This document shows, one piece after another, positions 40,183 to 49,696 of a DNA stretch of 64,000 bases. The notes below the pieces were generated by a model. The model was not told the DNA's origin and ran no database searches. It saw nothing but the letters and a program-made list of their open reading frames with translations. Made by a program: the position numbers and the translations under genes. Position 1 is the first letter of the stretch. Each line of letters starts with the position of its first letter. Source of the stretch: Lentimicrobiaceae bacterium (GTDB lineage Bacteria; Bacteroidota; Bacteroidia; Bacteroidales; Lentimicrobiaceae). The stretch is taken from assembly GCA_020636745.1 (NCBI GenBank), contig JACJXH010000002.1:62001-126000 (forward strand), in the 5' to 3' direction.

Positions 40183-42459
40183 CTAAAAATACCATCCAAG
40201 GTTGATATAACCAATTGTTTTATTGGTTTGAGGGCTGTATGAAAATGTGAGCTCAATCGGCCCTAACAGTGAAAGGTATCCAAGGCTTAAACCTGCCCCA
40301 ATAACAAAATTGTCATCGATGGTTACAAGGTTGAGTTTCTCTAAATCAAAGTCATAAACGGCTCCGTTTACCAGTGCCGAAGTGTAAAGGCTGTTCCCCA
40401 GCGAATATTGAAGTCCAAACGCACCTGAACATACTGAATTGGTGATAACTTCGTATTCATTCAGCCCTGTAAATATAAATTGCTTGTCCAGAAAGTTATT
40501 GGTTCCACCCATGTTAAAACTATTGATGAAACTTTGATCGTAATTAAAATTGTAACCACTTTGAAGCCGTATGATTTGTGTCATTCGTTTTCCCACAGGA
40601 AGATATTTTTCCCACGAAAAAAGTGCCTGAATAAAGTTTTGAATTTCTATATTCATTGTACTTAGCGATACAATTTCGCCATTATAGTTTTTAACGTCAA
40701 ATTTGGGAGTTTGACCATGAATAAGGCTTGTTTGAAAACTGATTTTCTGGCCCGATAACGGAAATGCATTCCTGTTCAATGAATGATAGTTCCATTTGAA
40801 AAAAGTTTCAAAACCGGTGTTATGACCTTCTACTGATTTGTCACTGATGATTTTAGGTTTTAATTCGTGATAAAAGAAGGAGGTACCGATGCTTAAAAAA
40901 CTGTTTTTCCCCGATAAAGCATTGATGGAAAGCCCAATCTGGGCTCGGGTTTGAACATACTCATAAACAGGTCTGAAATTATCATAAACCGGAAAGTTAA
41001 GACGAAAACCGTTCCCATCAAAAGCGAACCAGTGCTTTTGCTTATTGCCCAAATAATATGAAATTCCTGCTTTAAAGGCTGGATTTTCACCAATTAATAC
41101 TTTGGTATTTGCTTTGGCATTGTTGAATAAAAACCTGTTTGATTGCCAGCCAGCAATCAATCCAACCCCGGTGAAGGAGGAAAAGTTGATGGCTGCCAGC
41201 AAACCATTGGTCGGTTTTTCATCTACATCAACGGTTAATATTACATGATCAGGGTTAGGTGCGACAGATAAGGAATAGTTTACCCTCACAAAATAAGCTG
41301 TAGCAAAAAGCCGGTTTATTTTACTGGTAAAATCTTTTGATTGCAGCGTGTCACCTTTATGAATGTTAAGTTTATTATGAATAAAGTGATCGCTAAGAAT
41401 TTTGTTACCTTCAATAACGACTGAATCTACAACGTATTGTTTTTGAATTAATGTAGTGTCACGACTTGATTTGGGTTGATTTAAGGTTTTTAAGTTTTCA
41501 GCCAGTTGAATCAATGGTACAAGTTGTTTACGTGCAGCAATTTTCCCTCGTTCAATAATTTCAGCAGCGTTGGTAAAACTTGCGGCTGTAAATCCGGTTA
41601 AATCAGGTTCAATATAAATGTCAGTTAATTTATAATCATTAATAAAGTTATGGGCATCAACATAAAATCCCATCTGATAAAGGATATCAACAGGAGTGTT
41701 GAGTTGGTCTGAAGCCTGCAGCCCTTGCGATACATTTACTCCAATCACAAAATCGGCACCAAGATCTTTAGCGACGCCAACCGGAAAATTCTGAACTACA
41801 CCTCCATCAATCAGTTTCTTGCCGTCTCTTATAACAGTGGTAAAAACAGAAGGGATGGCCATTGATGCCCTGATGGCACTTGTCAGATTCCCATTTTTCA
41901 TCACAACCGGCGTCCCTGTGGCAACATCAGTAGCTACACAAGCGAACGGGACAGGGAGTTGCTCAAAATTGCGGGTTTTATAAACAGGTAGAAATATTTC
42001 GTTCAGTGTATTCCATAGTTGTTGTCCTTCAATAGCTCCGGTAGGTAATTTAATTTTTCCGCTTTCTACTGATAATTCAATGATATTATTTCCTGAGTTG
42101 TTTCTGTTTTGAGGTGGAATATATAATAGTGACGGTCTCGGGGAAAAGAGTGACTCCCAGTCTATATTGGTGGCAAATTTTTCAATTTCATTCGCAGAAT
42201 AACCTGCAGCGTACATTCCACCTATAATACTGCCCATGCTGGTTCCGGTAATCACTCTGACTTCTATTCCCAGGCTGTCAAGAATATGAAGAACTCCTAT
42301 GTGAGCAAGACCTTTGGCGCCACCGCCACTTAAAGTGAGGCCGGGTTTGAGAGGATGCATTGTATGATAAGTAGAATCATTTCCCAGGGCATTGGCATAA
42401 TTAATAAGATTAAAGCTCAGGAAAACGACAAGAATTAACTTTTTTAAAATAAAGCGCAT
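40183..42459 (-). CDS. Patatin-like phospholipase fused to Omp85-type barrel
   Basis: 758 residues: signal peptide (about 1-25), then a patatin domain with oxyanion loop GGGAKG (45-50), nucleophile Ser74 in GTSMG and the catalytic Asp218 in DGG. A POTRA-like domain follows (about 340-420) and then a BamA/Omp85-type 16-strand barrel ending in YINLGWYF. This architecture is that of type Vd autotransporters and related PlpD-like proteins: a lipase displayed or released through its own barrel. The substrate is presumably phospholipid. It runs convergently to icmF, whose stop lies about 30 nt away. Confidence 0.93.
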   Translation of the reverse strand: MRFILKKLILVVFLSFNLINYANALGNDSTYHTMHPLKPGLTLSGGGAKGLAHIGVLHILDSLGIEVRVITGTSMGSIIGGMYAAGYSANEIEKFATNIDWESLFSPRPSLLYIPPQNRNNSGNNIIELSVESGKIKLPTGAIEGQQLWNTLNEIFLPVYKTRNFEQLPVPFACVATDVATGTPVVMKNGNLTSAIRASMAIPSVFTTVIRDGKKLIDGGVVQNFPVGVAKDLGADFVIGVNVSQGLQASDQLNTPVDILYQMGFYVDAHNFINDYKLTDIYIEPDLTGFTAASFTNAAEIIERGKIAARKQLVPLIQLAENLKTLNQPKSSRDTTLIQKQYVVDSVVIEGNKILSDHFIHNKLNIHKGDTLQSKDFTSKINRLFATAYFVRVNYSLSVAPNPDHVILTVDVDEKPTNGLLAAINFSSFTGVGLIAGWQSNRFLFNNAKANTKVLIGENPAFKAGISYYLGNKQKHWFAFDGNGFRLNFPVYDNFRPVYEYVQTRAQIGLSINALSGKNSFLSIGTSFFYHELKPKIISDKSVEGHNTGFETFFKWNYHSLNRNAFPLSGQKISFQTSLIHGQTPKFDVKNYNGEIVSLSTMNIEIQNFIQALFSWEKYLPVGKRMTQIIRLQSGYNFNYDQSFINSFNMGGTNNFLDKQFIFTGLNEYEVITNSVCSGAFGLQYSLGNSLYTSALVNGAVYDFDLEKLNLVTIDDNFVIGAGLSLGYLSLLGPIELTFSYSPQTNKTIGYINLGWYF

Positions 42460-42514
42460 AATTAATTTGTTTATTGTATTCTGAAAATGCAGGTCAATCT
42501 TCAGAAATGGCAGT

Positions 42515-42970
42515 TTATCCTTTTTTTACCAGATGAAGTTCCAGATCATTCATTAGTCCTTCAAGGTTCCTTATTTTTGATAAATCGGCCTGAATGGCCA
42601 GTTGAATTCCGGCAATTTTTTTGACATTAGCCATCATTTCCGTGGCATTTTCATTGTCTTCGGGGCTGTGGAGGAGCAACAGATAATCTGCATGTTTATA
42701 ATCAGGGCACATTTTACCGCCGGTATGATTATTTCCGATAAGGTAATAGTGTGTTCTAAGGCTTGATTCAAAACAAGCAAAGAGGGGATAAGTGTATTCT
42801 TTGGCTTCGCGCTCCATAAAAACCGGAAGATCGTCTGTTTTTGCCAGGTCAAGCCCGGCCGCCTGATTTATATAAAAAGCGAGCCGGTAATCGCGCAATG
42901 TACTGCTGATTGCGATAATGCTGAGTCCAGGATAAGAAGCCGGTGTACTAATGAGTTTCCTCTTTGCCAT
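42515..42970 (-). CDS. IPExxxVDY-family protein
   Basis: About 151 residues from the ATG at 42970; a TTG 18 nt further upstream is less likely. I assign the family from position beside rnc/fabF/acpP, which is typical in Bacteroidota, and from the segment CPDYKHADYLLLLH, a variant of the IPExxxVDY motif. The protein is predicted cytoplasmic, without membrane segments. Function unknown; conserved linkage suggests a role in lipid synthesis or RNA processing, but this is inference. Confidence 0.7.
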   Translation of the reverse strand: MAKRKLISTPASYPGLSIIAISSTLRDYRLAFYINQAAGLDLAKTDDLPVFMEREAKEYTYPLFACFESSLRTHYYLIGNNHTGGKMCPDYKHADYLLLLHSPEDNENATEMMANVKKIAGIQLAIQADLSKIRNLEGLMNDLELHLVKKG

Positions 42971-42985
42971 TGCGGTACTTTCGTG

Positions 42986-42993
42986 CAAATATA
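42986..42993 (-). promoter_or_regulatory. Candidate -7 box for the IPExxxVDY gene
   Basis: TATATTTG on the minus strand, 16 nt upstream of the ATG at 42970; this supports that start over the TTG. Confidence 0.45.
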
Positions 42994-43081
42994 AGAAACT
43001 TAATTTGTTGTTTTTGAAGGCAGAAATAAACTTGTAATCAGCAATAATTGCATCCTGTCTGATACTATATGTCTTGCTGGC

Positions 43082-43831
43082 TTAGTTCGATGATTTTGGA
43101 TTTCCGTTTATCCCAAAAAATTCAATAGCTTTCATTGCGGCATTTTGTTCAGCACCTTTAATAGAGTAGTCCTGTCCGGTGCCGGCGACTTCTTCATTAA
43201 CACGAACATCAACTACATATTGCTTATGATATCCGGTGCCAACCTCCTGTATAACCGAGAATTCAATTGATTTTTTTTCACGCTGTGCCCATTCAATCAA
43301 TTTACTTTTGAAGTTCACGTCGGTATTCATCAGCTCATTAAGGTCATAGTTGTTTTTTATTACCCTGTTTATAAGTACTTTGCGGGTAAAAGTGTACCCT
43401 TTGTCAAGATACATGGCACCAATAATAGCCTCAAAGGCATCTCCTTTAATGGAGCGGTAAACGTTATTTTTTTCCTGAGTGTGGATGATGAGCTGGTCAA
43501 TTCCCAGGCGCAGTGATAACTTATTGAGCTGTGCCCGGCTCACAATTTTTGAGCGCATTTCTGTAAGGAAACCTTCGTCTTTATAAGGAAACATCCTGAA
43601 AAGGTAATCGGCAACGACATTACTCAGAACAGCATCGCCAAGAAATTCAAGGCGTTCATTGCTGACTCTGATACCATTGTGTAACTCTTCGGCTTGTGAT
43701 TTATGCCTGAAGGCCAGTTTATACAAAAAAATATTTTCGGGATAGAACCCGAAAATATTTTTTATAGCTTCAAAAAAATGCTTTTCGTGAGAAAGGTAGA
43801 ATCGAATCGGTCTTATTTTAATGGGAAGCAC
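43082..43831 (-). CDS. rnc: Ribonuclease III
   Basis: 249 residues. The catalytic RNase III signature ERLEFLGDAVLSNVVADYLF lies near residue 60, and the second acidic cluster is GDAFEAIIGAMYLDKG. The C-terminal quarter is a double-stranded RNA-binding domain ending in GAEQNAAMKAIEFF. The enzyme cuts double-stranded RNA, including rRNA precursors. The start is a GTG at 43831, 3 nt after the fabF stop; the N-terminal sequence resembles other Bacteroidota RNase III proteins, supporting it. It is in the acpP-fabF-rnc operon. Confidence 0.95.
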   Translation of the reverse strand: MLPIKIRPIRFYLSHEKHFFEAIKNIFGFYPENIFLYKLAFRHKSQAEELHNGIRVSNERLEFLGDAVLSNVVADYLFRMFPYKDEGFLTEMRSKIVSRAQLNKLSLRLGIDQLIIHTQEKNNVYRSIKGDAFEAIIGAMYLDKGYTFTRKVLINRVIKNNYDLNELMNTDVNFKSKLIEWAQREKKSIEFSVIQEVGTGYHKQYVVDVRVNEEVAGTGQDYSIKGAEQNAAMKAIEFFGINGNPKSSN

Positions 43832-43834
43832 AGC

Positions 43835-45088
43835 TTATTCAACAAATTTCTTGAACAGAATAGATGCATTGTGTCCTCCAAAGCCGAATGTATTACTGAT
43901 AGCCGCATTAACTGTACGGTTCACTGCTTTGTTGAAGGTAAAGTTCAGGGTATTGTTAATCTCCTCATCATCAGTAAAATGATTGATGGTTGGAGGGATA
44001 ATATTGTTCTGAACGGCAAGGATAGTAGCTACAGATTCAATGGCTCCGGCGGCACCGAGTAAGTGGCCGGTCATTGATTTTGTACTGTTAATATTGATTT
44101 TGGGTGCATGTTCGCCAAAAAGAGCTGTAATGGCTTTTATTTCAGCTATATCTCCAAGTGGTGTCGAAGTTCCATGAGTATTGATGTGATCAATATCAGT
44201 AAAATTCAATCCCGATTCTTCAATAGCAGAAAGCATAGCTCTGCGTGCGCCGTCTCCATCAGGATGCGGGCTTGTCATGTGGTATGCATCGGCAGTAAGA
44301 CCACTTCCGACAATCTCACAATAAATTTTGGCACCACGGGCAATTGCGTGTTCAAGTTCTTCAACTACCAGTGCACCAGCACCTTCACCAATTACAAAAC
44401 CATCGCGGTCTTTGTCAAATGGGCGTGAGGCCGTTTGGGGATCATCATTGCGGGTTGAGATAGCATGCATCGCATTAAATCCTCCTACACCCGAAGCATT
44501 CACTGCAGCTTCTGAACCTCCGCAAACAAATGCATCGGCCTTGCCAAGTTTGATGTAATTGTATGCATCAACAATAGCATTGGCCGATGAAGCGCAAGCA
44601 GAAACTGTCGCAAAATTCGGACCGCGGAATCCATGTTTAATGGATATATGTCCGGCGGTAATGTCAGCAATCATTTTAGGAATAAAGAAAGGATTAAACC
44701 GGGGAGAACCATCTCCTTTGGCATAACTGCTAACTTCTTCCTGAAACGTAAGAAGGCCACCAATACCTGAGGCCCAGATAACACCAATACGGTCGAGATT
44801 GAGTTTTTCGGGTACTAGTCCGGCGTCGGCAACAGCCTCATCAGAACTAACCATACCGTACTGGGCGTAGGGATCGTACTTCCGGACTTCCTTCCTGTCA
44901 AAATGTGCCAGGGGATCGAAGCCCTTGACTTCGCATGCAAACTGAGTTTTAAACTTGCTTGCATCGAACCGTGTAATACGGTCAGCACCGCTTACTCCAT
45001 TAATCAAACTGTTCCAGTATGCCGGAACAGTATTGCCTAATGGAGTAAGTGCACCTAGTCCTGTTACTACTACTCGTCGTAACTTCAT
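43835..45088 (-). CDS. fabF: Beta-ketoacyl-ACP synthase II
   Basis: 417 residues of the condensing-enzyme family. The active-site cysteine is Cys165 in TVSACASSANAI; the two catalytic histidines are in NTHGTSTPLGD and MTGHLLGAAG, giving the Cys-His-His triad. It elongates acyl-ACP with malonyl-ACP in fatty acid synthesis. The start is an ATG at 45088, 12 nt after acpP. Confidence 0.97.
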   Translation of the reverse strand: MKLRRVVVTGLGALTPLGNTVPAYWNSLINGVSGADRITRFDASKFKTQFACEVKGFDPLAHFDRKEVRKYDPYAQYGMVSSDEAVADAGLVPEKLNLDRIGVIWASGIGGLLTFQEEVSSYAKGDGSPRFNPFFIPKMIADITAGHISIKHGFRGPNFATVSACASSANAIVDAYNYIKLGKADAFVCGGSEAAVNASGVGGFNAMHAISTRNDDPQTASRPFDKDRDGFVIGEGAGALVVEELEHAIARGAKIYCEIVGSGLTADAYHMTSPHPDGDGARRAMLSAIEESGLNFTDIDHINTHGTSTPLGDIAEIKAITALFGEHAPKININSTKSMTGHLLGAAGAIESVATILAVQNNIIPPTINHFTDDEEINNTLNFTFNKAVNRTVNAAISNTFGFGGHNASILFKKFVE

Positions 45089-45100
45089 TCAGGAATTTCC

Positions 45101-45337
45101 TTATTTAGTGTTGTTTTCGATGTAGGCAACGGCATCACCTACGGTGCCGATTTTTTCGGCCTGGTCATCGGGAATAGCAATGTTGAATTCTTTTTCGAAT
45201 TCCATGATCAATTCAACAGTGTCCAGAGAATCTGCACCTAAATCGTTGGTAAAACTAGCTTCGGGAGTTACTTCATTTTCATCAACGCCAAGCTTATCAA
45301 CTATGATAGCTTTAACTCTTGTTGCAATGTCTGACAT
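45101..45337 (-). CDS. acpP: Acyl carrier protein
   Basis: 78 residues from the ATG at 45337 (the frame extends upstream without a better start). The phosphopantetheine attachment site is Ser37 in GADSLDTVELIM. Very acidic, length as in other ACPs. It carries growing acyl chains and is the first gene of the acpP-fabF-rnc group. An AAGGAG-like site lies about 8 nt before the ATG. Confidence 0.96.
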   Translation of the reverse strand: MSDIATRVKAIIVDKLGVDENEVTPEASFTNDLGADSLDTVELIMEFEKEFNIAIPDDQAEKIGTVGDAVAYIENNTK

Positions 45338-45789
45338 TTTTTTCTCCTTTTTTGGTTTGAGGGTGCAAAGAAACAAATTATTCAAATACCAAGCAAAAAA
45401 ATGTGTCTGACCTGCCTTTGTTATTTGCTTAAATGACAGTAAAACAATAATATAGACCAATCTAAATATGATACAAGTGTTTGTGCCCGGTTGGTTAAAT
45501 GCATGTTATACAACATTCTACGGTTGAATAGACCAAAGTATTAAAATTGCCTTAAAATTTCATTTCTACAACTTTCAGTGGAGTGCTTTCTATGCTTTTC
45601 GAACCTAAATTATGATTCATGAGAGTTGTTTCAGGTTGTAAATAACAGAGGCCTTTTTACCATTGGTATTTATATCTGCTCACATTGATAAAACCAGTGA
45701 TTCAGAGCATAATCATATTTTTTATATTTGTGATATTCAAAAAGATGACCTAAATTTGACTGATTCTGGTTTTCGCAAATGATATACAT
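45338..45789. other. 452 bp divergent intergenic region
   Basis: Contains no credible gene. A plus-strand -7 box lies at 45723-45730. I saw no exact FapR/FadR-type palindrome and no riboswitch. Confidence 0.5.
45723..45730 (+). promoter_or_regulatory. Candidate -7 box for the 45790 gene pair
   Basis: TATATTTG matches TAnnTTTG, 59 nt before the ATG at 45790. Confidence 0.42.
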
Positions 45790-45993
45790 ATGGCTACTTC
45801 TGTTGATAATCCATCCGGCAATCCAATTCAAAAGAAAAAGAAAAGAGGTTGCTGTTTTGGATGCCTTATCATTGTGTTGATAGTAATGGCTTTGATCTTA
45901 GGTGTTATCGGTTATTTCTGGTATCAAAGCTTTCCCAAAAAGTCGGCGGTTGAGAAAGAGTATCACAACATACCTGAATATTTCGAAAACTAA
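45790..45993 (+). CDS. Small single-span membrane protein
   Basis: 67 residues: a hydrophilic N terminus ending in KKKKRG, a CCFGC motif at the start of a single hydrophobic helix (about 25-45), then a short charged tail. The lysine block predicts the N terminus inside. The CCxxC at the membrane boundary could be palmitoyl-like, metal-binding or structural. I do not recognise a family. It lies 6 nt before the 1203-residue protein and is probably co-transcribed with it. Confidence 0.7.
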   Translation: MATSVDNPSGNPIQKKKKRGCCFGCLIIVLIVMALILGVIGYFWYQSFPKKSAVEKEYHNIPEYFEN

Positions 45994-45999
45994 CAGACT

Positions 46000-48900
46000 A
46001 TGAAACATTTTTTATACACTTTCATCCTCGCTCTGTTATTTTATTCCGGTTTTTCTCAGGATGCTTTCCGGATTCATGTTCAACCTGGTAAAACCCTGCT
46101 TAGGGGCGATGGCGATGATTTTACGACCATTGTTGTTACTGCACGCAATTATGATGGGGAAATAATCCAATCTGTGAATGGAACTGTTAGTATTCGTGTT
46201 AGTTCGGGCTTTCCTGACGAGCTAAAATTCAGCATGAAGTCAGGAGTGGCCATGGTAAAGTTTACGGCTCCTATGTTTGGAACTCCTGTTAAATCGTCGC
46301 AGCGGATGGTTTATTTCATGTTTCGTTTCATGCAGAAATTTTTGGCCAGATCAGTTGGTTCTGCTGATTACCAGGCTAATCAGAAACTGGCCACTGATAT
46401 AACACTTGAAACGTTTAAAGAAGGACTTAATCCTGTTGCACTTATTCCTCAGAAAGAGGGCGATAATTTCGTTTACATTGTTTGTGAATTAAATGGAATC
46501 AGGGGAAAGGCAAAGATCGAAATCAGCAAAGATACCGATGGCCGGAATGGAAACATTATCCCAGGGGTTTACTATGGACGTGATATTACCGGACAATCAT
46601 CGTGGATACTTGATATTACCAGTGGTGGTGAAGGAACTTTTGGCGAAGCCTCAGCATCTGCCAGTGAATCCAATACTATTTTATTCACGAATGAGAATTT
46701 TACCGAATTTAATGATGCCATGGGTAAAATGGCCGGTATGACAGGGTTTAAGAAGGCTTATCTCGGACCGCCTGAAAAGGAAGCAAAGTATTACGAAAAC
46801 TTTAATATTCGCGAAAACGGGATGCCCTCAGCCTATATGCCTATGCCCAACCACGGTGTTTTTGTTTATATTCCTCCTGTATTATTTGAATATGCCGGAA
46901 CCCGAAGAGCGAATGAGAAGTCTGTTACGGAAGCTGAATTGGTTAAAACAGAGAAAACCGGTATTGTACTTAGCCAAGATAAAATTGTTGGTGATGGACG
47001 CAGCAGAACAAAAGCTGTTTTCCATTTTGAAGATGAAAACGGACAACCGGTAGGTGGAAAAAACGTGAACTGGTCTATACCACGCAACCTGAAAGTTCTG
47101 TCGGTGGAAACAGTAACCAACGCATCAGGGAATGCAGTTGCTGTAATTGAAGCTCCATTAATTAAGGCTACAGAGGAGAAAAGAGGAGAGAACACAAAGG
47201 GTTTATATGACAATTACGATCTTTTCTTATTGAAAGCCAGCTATGTTTCGTTAAAAGAAAGAACCGAAACAACCCAGACAGAACTTATGGTGTATAAAAC
47301 GCTTGAACAGGACATGTTCATTCTTAAGCCTGGCATGGAGATGACGCCTTATAAGGTTTTGTTGCCTCAAATGGAATACTATAATCTTGAAAGCAGTATT
47401 TACGCATTACTTCCTGAAAGTTACCTCACTAGCCCTGACAAAAAAACGGCGGTCAACGATGCCGTTGTATTTCTGGCGAGCCGCAATTTTGATCGGGCTG
47501 AGTTTCAGAAGAAATTTGACCTGTTTTTTATGAATGACAGGGAAATGTTTATCCGGATGCTTGAAAATGAAAAGGGTGGGTATGCTGCCATTACAGATGC
47601 TGCCGGGAAATATAAGTTAATTGTGCGCGATTTTGAGGGTAAAATGCGGCTTTACTCAGGCGATTATGAGCGAAGACTCAGCCTTGAGCCGCTTGAGGCA
47701 AAGATTGCAGATCTTACGGGCAGGCATAAGGGTGCGCTTACCGAGGCGTTGAGCCTGCTTGCAGGTGGTGATACCGAAGTGATGTCATCTGAAGCTGCTG
47801 GTGAATCCTCTCTGAACCAGACCTTGCACGGCCTGGCATTTAAAGAGAAGGTTTTGGCTAAACTTTTAAACATGGAGCAGGAACTTTGTTCCGGAAATTA
47901 CCAGGATGCTTTATTTATTCAGGAAAAGCTTCACATTATTGGTATGCTTATGACCAATATCAAGGGTTCATCAAGGTATGTCAGCGATTGCGCCAATGTA
48001 TTTGGAGAGCAGGCTTATGAAGCCGTTAAATTTCTGGTGTTCTTTGCCGCCGAAAAATACAAGTTTAACGAAAAGATATTCAATAAACTGGCGAATACAG
48101 AGAACGCCCAAAAACTGAAGGCTGCTGGTATAGATTTAAGCGGTTATATTGACAATTCTTTAACTGGAATTTCAGAAGAAGTTGCCAAAAAAGGCAAGGC
48201 AACTGAGTTTTTGCTTGCGATAGTTGCCCAGATAAAGCAACTGCCCGGAGATGAGTATTATCGTCTGCTGGGGCATGCGGCCAATTATGCACTTACTGAA
48301 ACACAGAAAAAAATGCTGGATGCAGTTGTTGATGCGGTGGTTTATTACAGTCCTACCCGTGGCATAATTGGCGATATGATTAAAAAACAATATTATGCCG
48401 GGCAAACATTGGAGGTGCTTAAATTACTGGAGCAGGATCCCCGTAAGGTACATGCGGTGTACGAACAACTCCAGCTTGCTCTGCGCGACAGGTCAACTGA
48501 AATCCGGGCGCAATATTCGAGTGTTGCTGCCTGGCGACTTAATCTGGACGACTTTAAGGCGTATACCGATCTTTTCGCTGATTTGGTGGCTAAGGGAGCT
48601 GTAATTATTTTTGATGCATACACTGTTAACTATGCTGCAATTGAAAAACATCTTGAATATATTGATAAAGCCAAGAATGTGCTGAATGCTGCTTATCACA
48701 CATCAAGCCTGGCTTTGGAGTTTACCAGCCTGCGGAATCTCTGGGCAGAAAGTGATGCTGCCCTGATTTATGCAAATAAATGTATTGAGCAGGGCGTAAT
48801 GAATCCGATTGCTGATAACAGCGAGTCATCTTTTACTCTTTTTCCTTCTGCCCTTGCAGAAAACGGTTCAACGATAAATATACTCAAAGGCGTGCCCGCT

Positions 48901-49611
48901 CTTTCTCCACAGGATTTAAAACTAACAGGTGGAAAGCTTCCTGCAAAGGTTTTGAATCAGTTTTACAACGGATTCGGCGCATTTAGCCAGTGGTTTCAAC
49001 AAAACAAACAGGCATTGTCGTGGATGGCAGTGGCCTATCCTGAGCAGTTTACACAAATGAATAATGACCGAAATAGCTATGAGGATCGTTTGATGAGCAT
49101 TACCACTATGGCTTTGGCTATTATCGGGAATCCTGCTGATGTGACTTTACAAACCGGGTGGAACAAACGCTCAGAGGCTTTGGTCAGTGCTTCAGTTAAC
49201 GTTACAAAAGCTGCCGGGGCGGCCTCTGAAATAATATCAACGATGGAGGCCAATCCGCAGGTAAATATTAATCAGGCGAATGATACAGAAGCGAGATATG
49301 ATAAGAGATTATTATATGCCGGGGTTGGCTTGGGTGGTTTGGCCGTACTTGTTGTCTTGTTTCTGGTTGTTCGGCGCAGAAAACGGCATAAGGTTGTGGT
49401 AACTTCCAATGCGCAACGCATTTCAAATCCATTGAATTCCTCAACTTCCATAGAGAGGCAGGCAAATGCGAATACTGTTATACCATCTGTTGAACAAGTG
49501 CATCAAAAGGTTGAAAGTAACCAGGAAAAGTTAAAATATTGCCCCAAATGCGGCAATCAACTTAAGAGGGATGCAAAATTCTGCAATAAATGCGGTTATC
49601 GGTTGGTATAA
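46000..49611 (+). CDS. Large Ig-like surface/periplasmic protein with cytoplasmic C-terminal zinc ribbon
   Basis: 1203 residues. A signal peptide (about 1-19, ending GFSQ) precedes a first invasin-type Ig-like domain (about 24-100); a second such domain lies near 325-395 (GDGRSRTKAVFHFEDENGQPV). The middle is long, mostly helical and unrecognised. A single transmembrane helix (about 1104-1124), followed by RRRKRHK, predicts that the last 75 residues are cytoplasmic. These end in a double-CxxC zinc ribbon (CPKCGNQLKRDAKFCNKCG, 1181-1199). An exported protein with a cytoplasmic zinc ribbon is unusual. The ribbon matches those of the four convergent genes' products, suggesting a joint system. 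Confidence 0.85.
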   Translation: MKHFLYTFILALLFYSGFSQDAFRIHVQPGKTLLRGDGDDFTTIVVTARNYDGEIIQSVNGTVSIRVSSGFPDELKFSMKSGVAMVKFTAPMFGTPVKSSQRMVYFMFRFMQKFLARSVGSADYQANQKLATDITLETFKEGLNPVALIPQKEGDNFVYIVCELNGIRGKAKIEISKDTDGRNGNIIPGVYYGRDITGQSSWILDITSGGEGTFGEASASASESNTILFTNENFTEFNDAMGKMAGMTGFKKAYLGPPEKEAKYYENFNIRENGMPSAYMPMPNHGVFVYIPPVLFEYAGTRRANEKSVTEAELVKTEKTGIVLSQDKIVGDGRSRTKAVFHFEDENGQPVGGKNVNWSIPRNLKVLSVETVTNASGNAVAVIEAPLIKATEEKRGENTKGLYDNYDLFLLKASYVSLKERTETTQTELMVYKTLEQDMFILKPGMEMTPYKVLLPQMEYYNLESSIYALLPESYLTSPDKKTAVNDAVVFLASRNFDRAEFQKKFDLFFMNDREMFIRMLENEKGGYAAITDAAGKYKLIVRDFEGKMRLYSGDYERRLSLEPLEAKIADLTGRHKGALTEALSLLAGGDTEVMSSEAAGESSLNQTLHGLAFKEKVLAKLLNMEQELCSGNYQDALFIQEKLHIIGMLMTNIKGSSRYVSDCANVFGEQAYEAVKFLVFFAAEKYKFNEKIFNKLANTENAQKLKAAGIDLSGYIDNSLTGISEEVAKKGKATEFLLAIVAQIKQLPGDEYYRLLGHAANYALTETQKKMLDAVVDAVVYYSPTRGIIGDMIKKQYYAGQTLEVLKLLEQDPRKVHAVYEQLQLALRDRSTEIRAQYSSVAAWRLNLDDFKAYTDLFADLVAKGAVIIFDAYTVNYAAIEKHLEYIDKAKNVLNAAYHTSSLALEFTSLRNLWAESDAALIYANKCIEQGVMNPIADNSESSFTLFPSALAENGSTINILKGVPALSPQDLKLTGGKLPAKVLNQFYNGFGAFSQWFQQNKQALSWMAVAYPEQFTQMNNDRNSYEDRLMSITTMALAIIGNPADVTLQTGWNKRSEALVSASVNVTKAAGAASEIISTMEANPQVNINQANDTEARYDKRLLYAGVGLGGLAVLVVLFLVVRRRKRHKVVVTSNAQRISNPLNSSTSIERQANANTVIPSVEQVHQKVESNQEKLKYCPKCGNQLKRDAKFCNKCGYRLV

Positions 49612-49696
49612 AAACCAATATCAGCCGGAACAGTGGTTGTACATACCAGTTGTTCTGTCTGCGCCGACTGATATGGGGGTGTAATGTGTGACCAGA

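Noticed and set aside
49614..49680. Long imperfect hairpin between the 1203-residue protein gene and the AIM24 gene
   Set aside because: ATATCAG/CTGATAT arms pair, but the stem is interrupted and no T-run follows, so it was not called a terminator.
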